From contig CAMEGD010000002.1 in assembly GCA_945916025.1 (NCBI GenBank), positions 1 through 36,023 on the forward strand: a stretch of DNA of 36,023 nt. The letters are read 5' to 3'. The notes under the pieces are model-generated. The model was not told the DNA's origin, did not search any database, and was given only the letters and a program-made list of their open reading frames with translations. Of this stretch, positions 20,970-28,215 are shown one piece after another; positions within the stretch are counted from its first letter, which is position 1; each line of letters begins with the position of its first letter. Made by a program: the position numbers and the translations under genes. This DNA is from an uncultured Clostridia bacterium. GTDB taxonomy: Bacteria; Bacillota; Clostridia; Tissierellales; Peptoniphilaceae.

Positions 20970-22364
20970 ATGAACAAGGATATTCTAAAAGGTAAATGGA
21001 GTCAAATAACCGGTACCATCCAAAAAAAATGGGGACAAATAACAGATGACGAATTAACCAAGATTAAAGGGGATACAACTCGTTTTAAAGGTATTCTTCA
21101 AGAAAAATATGGATATACAAAGCAAGAAGCTGAAAATATGTATAACGAAGTTTTTGACATGGGTAACAGTGTAAAAGATTCAATTGTCGACAAAAAAGAT
21201 GACCTTGTAGATAAAGGACAGTCCTTTAAAGACAAGGTTGATGCTAAAAAAAGAGAATTAATTGAAAATAAGGGATCATTTAGGGATAGAATTCCTGGAA
21301 ATGAATACCTTACAGACAAGCAGATAATTGAAAAAAGAAATGAAGAAATTAGAACTTATAGAACCAAAGAACGAATCGAAGATAGGTATTTTCCTAGAAA
21401 TGGACTTGAAAAAGAAGATTCTTTATTAGAATGTGAAGATATCCAAGGACTTGCAAAAAACAGGGAAAAAAATGAAAAACTAATAGGTGAAAATATGAAA
21501 AGAAATGAATATTTAGAAGACAGAGACCTTGATAGAGATGAAAGAATACTTGAAGAGGATAAAGTATTAGACGAAGAATTAAAAGATGTTGATAACTTAA
21601 TAGGTAAAAGAGTATTAGTAGACAAGTACTTTGAAGAGGATGCTACAGATGATTACATTGAATTAGGAAATAAGCCGAGAGAAGCTGCACCTGATGAAGA
21701 AGTAGTTACAGGAAAGAAAATATTAATAAATAGACATTTTGAAGATGACCCTACTGATGATTATGTTGAAGTAGGACAAGGAAGCCTTAAGGACAAAAGA
21801 ACAGTTGATGATAGAGAGATTTTTGAAGATACTCTAGTTAACAATGAGGCTGAATATTTTGTAGAAGAAGACCATCTTGAAAGACCTGAAAGATACTTTG
21901 AAGAAGATGACTCAATCTTAATTGGTGATAGAAGGGACAATGAAACTTTCACAGTAACCCATAAAGAAACTCTTGTAGACCATGACTTAGATGATGATCT
22001 TGAATATGACGAAGAAGACATGTTATATGGAAAAGCGGAATATGAAAGAGACTTATTAAGTGGAAAAGACGTAGCCTATGAAACTGAGTTTGATGGTTTA
22101 AATAAGGGAGACGAAGACTTGTTCGAAGAAGAAAACAACTTAACAAATGAAAATCTTTATGAAGTTGAAGTGTTAGATGAAGAAGATTTGCTTTTAGAAG
22201 AAGATGTAGCTAAAAGAGATATTAAAAAAGAAGATTTAAAGACAAAAGAAGAATTAGAAGAATCTCTTTTAAGGGACGAAAAAGATCAAAGGATTGATGA
22301 AGATTTTTATAGAGAAGTAGGAGAAGCTACTGCCTATATCAAAGAAGAAAATCAAATTAAGTAA
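20970..22364 (+). CDS. CsbD-like N-terminal domain followed by ~400-aa acidic low-complexity region
   Basis: MNKDILKGKWSQITGTIQKKWGQITDDELTKIKGDTTRFKGILQEKYGYTKQEAE is CsbD-like; remainder is D/E/K-rich with a 22-aa imperfect duplication. ATG at 20970 after gaaaggag. Confidence 0.75.
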   Translation: MNKDILKGKWSQITGTIQKKWGQITDDELTKIKGDTTRFKGILQEKYGYTKQEAENMYNEVFDMGNSVKDSIVDKKDDLVDKGQSFKDKVDAKKRELIENKGSFRDRIPGNEYLTDKQIIEKRNEEIRTYRTKERIEDRYFPRNGLEKEDSLLECEDIQGLAKNREKNEKLIGENMKRNEYLEDRDLDRDERILEEDKVLDEELKDVDNLIGKRVLVDKYFEEDATDDYIELGNKPREAAPDEEVVTGKKILINRHFEDDPTDDYVEVGQGSLKDKRTVDDREIFEDTLVNNEAEYFVEEDHLERPERYFEEDDSILIGDRRDNETFTVTHKETLVDHDLDDDLEYDEEDMLYGKAEYERDLLSGKDVAYETEFDGLNKGDEDLFEEENNLTNENLYEVEVLDEEDLLLEEDVAKRDIKKEDLKTKEELEESLLRDEKDQRIDEDFYREVGEATAYIKEENQIK

Positions 22365-22375
22365 GTAAATTAGCC

Positions 22376-22413
22376 AAACACCTAAGAAAAAAGTATTTCT
22401 TGGGTGTTTTTTT
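22376..22413 (+). terminator. Intrinsic terminator
   Basis: ACACC-t-AAGAAA...TTTCTT-g-GGTGT followed by T run. Confidence 0.75.
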
Positions 22414-22433
22414 GTAAATACTAAAAAAAAGTG

Positions 22434-22462
22434 TTGACATTTCACTTTGACCCATATATAAT
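22434..22462 (+). promoter_or_regulatory. Consensus sigma-A promoter of met T-box transcript
   Basis: TTGACA (22434-22439), 17-nt spacer, TATAAT (22457-22462). Confidence 0.85.
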
Positions 22463-22468
22463 TCATAT

Positions 22469-22740
22469 ATATTTAATATTTACTGGGATGAGGAGAGTAC
22501 TATTAAATTGATCCTTACAGAGACATTTCGGTTGGTGAGAGAAATGGGAGAGATTAATAGGAAAATGGCCTCTGAGTATTTGTACCGAGACATTTTTGTT
22601 TAGGCTACAACAGGAACTCCTGTTATAGAGTTAAGGGTATGTTTGTACCCTGTGAGGTCTTTTTAGTGATAAAAAGATAAATTAAGGTGGTAACACGTAG
22701 TTTTAGCTTTCGTCCTTTTTAGGGATGGAAGCTTTTTTTT
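22469..22740 (+). ncRNA. T-box leader, probable Met specifier, upstream of metNIQ
   Basis: Stem I motif gatgaggagagtac; candidate ATG specifier (22565-22567) in gaaaATGgcctctgagta; T-box AAGGTGGTAACACG (22684-22697); terminator 22705-22733 followed by a T run. Confidence 0.85.
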
Positions 22741-22775
22741 GTTTCTATTCCAGTAAAATATCAAAGGAGTAAATA

Positions 22776-23783
22776 ATGATTAGGGTAGAAAATTTAGTTA
22801 AAGAATATTATTTAAAAGACAATGTATTAAGGGCTGTGGATGATATTTCATTTAATGTAAGTAAGGGGGAAGTTTTTGGTTTTATTGGACTTAGTGGTGC
22901 AGGTAAGTCAACCCTTGTTAGGTGCCTAAATAAGCTGGAAGAAAAAACTTCAGGTGACATTTATATTGATAATACAGATATTTCCATATTAAATGAAAAA
23001 GAATTACTGGAAATTAGAAGAAGTATAGGAATGATTTTTCAAAATTTTAATTTATTTAAACAAAGGACAGTATTTGAAAATATAGCATATCCATTAGAAC
23101 TTATAGGAATTTCAAAAAATGAAATAAGAGAAAGAGTAAATGAAATACTCGACTTTGTTGGATTGACTGACAAAATCAATTCTTATCCAAGGGAACTATC
23201 AGGTGGACAAAAACAAAGGGTAGCCATAGCAAGGGCTTTGTCAACAAGACCAAAAATATTACTAAGTGATGAGTCCACATCTGCCTTAGACCCAAAGAAC
23301 ACAGATCAGATTTTGAAATTATTAAAGGATTCTGTAAAGGCCTTTGATATGACAGTTATTATGATAACCCATCAAATGGAAGTTGCAAAAAATATTTGTG
23401 ACAGGATAGCTGTACTGGACAAGGGAAGGATTATAGAAACTGGAACTGTTGAAGAGGTATTTAATAATCCAAAGACGGAAATGACCAGGTCTTTAATAAG
23501 GGCTCTTCCAGATGAAGCTGAAGATATTATTTTAGATAGGAATAGTTTTAAAGGAACCCTACTTCACCTAAATTTTGGACCTTCTACAGTGAAGCTTCCA
23601 ATTATAAATAATTTAATTAAGAATTCAAATGTAGTAGTAAATATTTTATCTGGAAATATTTCTACTATTTCTTCTAAATCCACTAGTGGATACTTAACAG
23701 TAGAACTAGTTGGAGATAAGGAGGAGATAGACAAAGAAATAAGAAATTTAGAAAATCAAAATGTAGGAGTTGAAAGATTATGA
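22776..23783 (+). CDS. metN: Methionine ABC transporter ATP-binding protein
   Basis: GLSGAGKSTLVRCLNKLE, LSGGQKQRVAIARALSTRPKILLSDESTSALDP; C-terminal NIL domain; T-box context. Confidence 0.93.
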   Translation: MIRVENLVKEYYLKDNVLRAVDDISFNVSKGEVFGFIGLSGAGKSTLVRCLNKLEEKTSGDIYIDNTDISILNEKELLEIRRSIGMIFQNFNLFKQRTVFENIAYPLELIGISKNEIRERVNEILDFVGLTDKINSYPRELSGGQKQRVAIARALSTRPKILLSDESTSALDPKNTDQILKLLKDSVKAFDMTVIMITHQMEVAKNICDRIAVLDKGRIIETGTVEEVFNNPKTEMTRSLIRALPDEAEDIILDRNSFKGTLLHLNFGPSTVKLPIINNLIKNSNVVVNILSGNISTISSKSTSGYLTVELVGDKEEIDKEIRNLENQNVGVERL

Positions 23784-24430
23784 TTAATAGTTATTTAAAA
23801 ATAGTGTTGCCAGCCCTACCAGAGACATTGATTATGGTCTTAGTATCATCTTTAGTGGGAGTGATTTTTGGACTTCCTCTAGGGGTTTTATTATATATTA
23901 GCAAAGAGGGAGGCCTAAAAGAAAACAAAAGAGTTTATAGGTTTTTCGATGCATTTATAAATGTGTTTAGGTCATTACCCTTTATTGTATTAATGCTAGT
24001 TCTAGTACCACTTACTGTATTGTTAGTTGGAAAAAGAATTGGCTTAAAGGCCGCTATAGTACCCCTTTCAGTTTCAGCTATACCCTTTATAGCTAGGTTA
24101 ATTGAAGGAGACTTGTCTGAGGTAGACAAGGGGATTATTGAAGCAGCTAGGTCTATGGGTTCTTCTGTAAAAGACATTATTAAACTTGTCATACATGAAG
24201 CTAGTCCAAAATTAATATCATCAGTTACTATGACTGTTATTAGCCTAGTTGGACAATCTGCTATTGTTGGAACAATAGGTGGAGGCGGCTTGGGAGATGT
24301 TGCTTTAAGATATGGTTATCAGAGAAATGAAATAGATATCCTATGGATGTCTTGTATAACCATTATCTTGATTGTACAATCTGTACAATTTGTTGGAATG
24401 AATGTATCTAGAAGTCTAGATAAAAATTAG
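23780..24430 (+). CDS. metI: Methionine ABC transporter permease
   Basis: ALPETLIMVLVSSLVGVIFGLPLGVLL, NVFRSLPFIVLMLVLVPLT, EAARSMGSS. Confidence 0.93.
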   Translation: MINSYLKIVLPALPETLIMVLVSSLVGVIFGLPLGVLLYISKEGGLKENKRVYRFFDAFINVFRSLPFIVLMLVLVPLTVLLVGKRIGLKAAIVPLSVSAIPFIARLIEGDLSEVDKGIIEAARSMGSSVKDIIKLVIHEASPKLISSVTMTVISLVGQSAIVGTIGGGGLGDVALRYGYQRNEIDILWMSCITIILIVQSVQFVGMNVSRSLDKN

Positions 24431-24440
24431 GGAGGAAATT

Positions 24441-24992
24441 ATGAAAAAGAAGTTGTTAGCATTATTATTAGGATTTAGTTTATTATTGGTTGCATGTAAC
24501 AATCAAAGTGACACAGATGCAAATGCAGAGGCAGAAAAAACTGTAAGTGAAAATGAAGTAGTACATGTAAAAATCGGTACATCACCAACACCGCATGGGG
24601 AGATTGTAGAAGCTTTAAAGGATAAGTTTTTGGAAGAAAATATTGAAGTTGAAGTTATTAATTTTGATGATTATGTACAACCAAACTTAGCCTTATCTGA
24701 TGGAGACCTAGACTTAAACTATTTCCAACATCTTCCATATTTAGAAAGTTTTTCTGCAGATCACAACTTAGACTTAGTAGGACTTGGACAAATCCATGTA
24801 GAACCTTTAGCCTTGTACTCAGAAAAATATGAATCAGTTGAAGACATTGAAGATGGAGCAGAGATTTTAATACCAAATGACCCTTCTAATGGGTCTCGTG
24901 TCATAATTATGACAACGGCAAATAGTAACGATAGAATCAGGCTTTCCAGCCCTCTACAAAAAAATAAAAATATGTATTGGTGTGCTTTTTAG
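24441..24992 (+). pseudogene. metQ: Truncated metQ (substrate-binding lipoprotein), metQ-like to ~24898 then element-derived tail
   Basis: LLLVACN lipobox, KIGTSPTPHGEIVEALKDKF, NYFQHLPYLESF, ILIPNDPSNGSR; homology stops there and the ORF ends in a non-MetQ tail (VIIMTTANSNDRIRLSSPLQKNKNMYWCAF). Confidence 0.85.
24899..24914. repeat. 16-bp perfect palindrome at metQ/element junction
   Basis: TGTCATAATTATGACA equals its own reverse complement. Confidence 0.85.
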
Positions 24993-25026
24993 AGTAATTA
25001 TGGCACATGATTGTTCTAAAAAGCAC
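24982..25026. repeat. 12-bp perfect inverted repeat, 21-nt spacer, near element left end
   Basis: GTGCTTTTTAGA (24982-24993) / TCTAAAAAGCAC (25015-25026). Confidence 0.85.
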
Positions 25027-25056
25027 ATCAGTATGAACTAAAAATAGGAGGGGCAA

Positions 25057-25338
25057 ATGAGATTGATCTTAAAAATAATCCTATTTCCTATATCTTTAAT
25101 ACTGTCAATTTTGAAGTATATTTTACTTTTCGTATTGAATGTGGGAACGTGGATATTAAATATTATTTCTGGATTGATAGCTATAGGGGCAATTGCGTCT
25201 TTTATAAATGGCGAAACAGAATTAGGGATTATTGCAGTTGTTTTAGCACTGTTATTTAGTCCTTATGGATTGCCATATATAGCGAGTAAATTAGTCATAG
25301 AAATAGAAAGTTTGAATCTAAAAATCAAAAGTATTTAA
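25057..25338 (+). CDS. Small membrane protein of CTn/Tn1549-like elements (CD1845-like)
   Basis: 93 aa hydrophobic protein, RBS taggagg; position before repA is typical of these elements. Confidence 0.6.
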   Translation: MRLILKIILFPISLILSILKYILLFVLNVGTWILNIISGLIAIGAIASFINGETELGIIAVVLALLFSPYGLPYIASKLVIEIESLNLKIKSI

Positions 25339-25361
25339 TAACAATTAAATCAGGATGTAAG

Positions 25362-25397
25362 AAGACGATAGAAATTAAAAATCTATCGTCTTTTTTT
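25362..25397 (+). terminator. Intrinsic terminator
   Basis: AAGACGATAGA-aattaaaaa-TCTATCGTCTT followed by T run. Confidence 0.8.
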
Positions 25398-25419
25398 GTG
25401 CCTGGGAAGGAGTAGATAG

Positions 25420-26169
25420 ATGAATTTCGATTATTTTTATCATCGTGAAAGCGAAAAATTTAGTTTCTATATTTTACCTAAGCTTTTAATCTACGATGAT
25501 TTATTTAAGGAATTATCTTCAGATGCAAAAGTACTTTATGCATGTTTGTTAGATCGTATGGATTTATCTAGTAAAAATGGATGGCGTGATAGGGATGGCA
25601 GAGTGTTTATTATATTTACGATAGAAGAGATTATGGAATCTCTAAACAAATCAAATAAAACAGCGGTGAAAATTATTAAAGAACTTGATGATATAGGGCT
25701 AATACAAAGAAAAAGACAGGGACTAGGAAAGCCGAATTTAATATATGTTATGGATTTTATGACACCATTTTTACCCGAGTGTAAAAGTTACACTTCAGAA
25801 ATGAAGAATCTACACTCCAGAAGTGTAAAAAGTACATTTCAAGAAGTGAAGAAAGTACAAGGAACTAATACTAATAATAACAAGACTGATATTACTAAGA
25901 CTGATTTGAACAATGGTAAAAAAGCCTTTGGCACTTTCAATAATGTTTATTTATCAGCTGAAGAATTAAAAAGGTTAAACGAAACTATAGGTTTACGATT
26001 AGAAAACTATATTGAACGCTTATCGACTTACCTAAAAAGTACAGGAGGTCATTACAATGACCATCACGCAACAATCTTATCTTGGTTTCATAAAGATCAA
26101 GGTAGTAAAAACAATGTAGGGAATAACATTCCAACCAATGATGATTACAGCAAAGGAGACTATTTATGA
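25420..26169 (+). CDS. RepA_N-type replication initiator protein of ICE
   Basis: YHRESEKFSFYILPKLLIYDDLFKELSSDAKVLYACLLDRMDLSSKNGWRDRDGRVFIIFTIEEIMESLNKS. Confidence 0.88.
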   Translation: MNFDYFYHRESEKFSFYILPKLLIYDDLFKELSSDAKVLYACLLDRMDLSSKNGWRDRDGRVFIIFTIEEIMESLNKSNKTAVKIIKELDDIGLIQRKRQGLGKPNLIYVMDFMTPFLPECKSYTSEMKNLHSRSVKSTFQEVKKVQGTNTNNNKTDITKTDLNNGKKAFGTFNNVYLSAEELKRLNETIGLRLENYIERLSTYLKSTGGHYNDHHATILSWFHKDQGSKNNVGNNIPTNDDYSKGDYL

Positions 26170-27008
26170 TTAAAAGAATTTTACTAGGTGAAATTGAATA
26201 TCCATTTAATGAGGAAAAGGAAGAGTATGTAGATGGACATGTTTACTGTAAAGAATGTGGGGAGCAACTCGATAATAATCAGATAGAACTTTTTGGAGAT
26301 AGATATGTTTTTAGAAAAAAGTGCTTATGTGAAAGAAAAAGAGAAGAAGAATATGAAAGACACCAAAGGCAAGTTCGTATAGGAATGTTAAAAGAATCCT
26401 GCTTTAAGTCTCCAATGCAAGGAACATATAAATTTGAGAATTTTAAGGGAGATAAAACAAATGCTTACACCGTTGCTCTAAACTATGCCAAAAACTTTAA
26501 AGAGATGAGGAATGACAATATCGGACTATGCTTCTTTGGGCCAGTAGGTAGTGGAAAATCTTTTTTAGCCTCGTGTATTGCAAATTACTTGATGGAAGAA
26601 GAGATGATGACGGTGAAGATGAGAAACTTTGCTGAGATTATTAATGAACTACAAACGGGTGGTTTCAGCCTAGATAAAAACAAATACATTGACTCCTTTA
26701 CGAATGTGCCACTTTTAATTCTAGATGACTTAGGTATTGAAAGAGATACAGCTTATGCAAAAGAGCAAGTTTATAACGTAATAAATAGTAGGTATCTAAA
26801 GCAAAAGCCAACAATCATTACAACGAATCTACCTTGGGAGCGGATAAGCGAAACAAAAGAAAGTCTAGAATATCAAAGGATTTATTCAAGAATTGTAGAA
26901 ATGTGTATCCCAGTTCAAGTAAATGCAGAAGATTATAGAAAAACAATAAACAAATCAAAGTTAGAACGATATAAAGAACAGCTTACGAAAAGAGGTGATG
27001 AAAGTTGA
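26166..27008 (+). CDS. DnaC/IstB-like AAA+ ATP-binding protein
   Basis: GLCFFGPVGSGKSFLASCIANYL, LLILDDLGIERDT; Cys-rich N-terminus (CKECG...CLCE). Confidence 0.9.
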   Translation: MIKRILLGEIEYPFNEEKEEYVDGHVYCKECGEQLDNNQIELFGDRYVFRKKCLCERKREEEYERHQRQVRIGMLKESCFKSPMQGTYKFENFKGDKTNAYTVALNYAKNFKEMRNDNIGLCFFGPVGSGKSFLASCIANYLMEEEMMTVKMRNFAEIINELQTGGFSLDKNKYIDSFTNVPLLILDDLGIERDTAYAKEQVYNVINSRYLKQKPTIITTNLPWERISETKESLEYQRIYSRIVEMCIPVQVNAEDYRKTINKSKLERYKEQLTKRGDES

Positions 27009-27490
27009 TTAATGAGGATATATCAAACAAAACAGTTAGTATGCAAGTTCGAGCAAGTGAAAAAATGATGGATCAGCTTCTAAAAACTCTTAAAAAAATG
27101 CAAGAAGAATCTAAAAAACATGGGGGTCTTGAAAAGTACCTTAAGCAAGAAGGTAATGAAGTAAAACTAAAAGATATGGTAAAAAGAAGTCAACTTGAAG
27201 AAATCCCTGTTAAAGAAGCTGAGCTTAAAGAGCTAAAGAAGGAATTGAATAAATACGGAGTTAAGTTTTCTGTTATGAGAGATAAAGAGAGTGGAAACTA
27301 TAACGTGTTCTTTCAAGCAAAGGATACTAAGGTTATGGATCTAGCTTTTAATAAGGCGTTACAAAAAGCAGAACAGAAGCATGACAAGAAAGAATCTGTT
27401 CACAAACAAATTAATGAATTCAAAGAAAAAATTAAAGAGACTATCACCAATGACCAAGTTAAAAATAAACACAAGGAGCAAAGCCTATGA
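27005..27490 (+). CDS. PcfB family protein (DUF3801)
   Basis: Coiled-coil-rich small protein, KYGVKFSVMRDKESGNYNVFFQAKDTKVMDLAFNKAL; position between DnaC-like and VirD4 genes. Confidence 0.8.
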   Translation: MINEDISNKTVSMQVRASEKMMDQLLKTLKKMQEESKKHGGLEKYLKQEGNEVKLKDMVKRSQLEEIPVKEAELKELKKELNKYGVKFSVMRDKESGNYNVFFQAKDTKVMDLAFNKALQKAEQKHDKKESVHKQINEFKEKIKETITNDQVKNKHKEQSL

Positions 27491-28215
27491 GTAGTATCAT
27501 GCAATATAATAATAAAGAATTTGGAGAACTCACTGTTATTGAAAAAGACGGTGAGTTTTTCTTTATAGGAAAAGAAGTAGCAGAGAAGCTAGGATATTCA
27601 AATACAAGAGATGCTTTAAGTCGTCATGTTGATGAATCAGATAAGGGCGTCGGGAAACACGACACCCTTGGAGGCAAACAATCTTTTATCGTTATAAATG
27701 AGTCTGGACTTTACTCCCTAATTCTATCTTCCAAACTTCCTTCAGCTTTAAGATTTAAACATTGGGTGACAAAAGAGGTTCTTCCAAGTATTAGAAAAAA
27801 TGGAGGATATATCTCAAATCAAGAAAACTTGTCAAACGAGGAAATTCTAGCAAAAGCAATGTTGGTTGCAAACAATGTAATAAAGGAAAAAGCGGACAGG
27901 ATAAAAGAGCTTGAGCCTAAAGCCAATTACTACGATCAACTAGTAGATAAGAATCTACTTACTAACTTTAGGGATACTGCTAAACAACTAAATATACCAC
28001 AAAAGGCATTTATTGATTTTCTACTAGAGAATGATTTTCTATATCGAGATAAACATCAGAAGCTACTACCTTATTCTAGAAAAAATAACGGCTACTTTGA
28101 AGTCAAGGAATGGGTTAGTTTAGATGGTCATTTGGTTGGTATTCAAACAATGGTGACTCCTAAAGGAAGAAACTACTTCCTAGTCTTGTTAGGAGGTGGT
28201 TTAAGTCGTGATTGA
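27487..28215 (+). CDS. Phage-type antirepressor (Bro-N plus KilAC-like C-terminal domain)
   Basis: GELTVIEKDGEFFFIGKEVAEKLGYSNTRDALSRHVDESDKGV; SALRFKHWVTKEVLPSIRKNGGYI; C-terminal DTAKQLNIPQKAFIDFLLENDFLYRD. Confidence 0.88.
   Translation: MSSIMQYNNKEFGELTVIEKDGEFFFIGKEVAEKLGYSNTRDALSRHVDESDKGVGKHDTLGGKQSFIVINESGLYSLILSSKLPSALRFKHWVTKEVLPSIRKNGGYISNQENLSNEEILAKAMLVANNVIKEKADRIKELEPKANYYDQLVDKNLLTNFRDTAKQLNIPQKAFIDFLLENDFLYRDKHQKLLPYSRKNNGYFEVKEWVSLDGHLVGIQTMVTPKGRNYFLVLLGGGLSRD

Noticed and set aside
21098-22466. Several Ser-rich minus-strand ORFs
   Set aside because: Complement of GAA/GAT-rich acidic repeat region gives TTC/ATC Ser/Phe-rich open frames; artefacts of composition.
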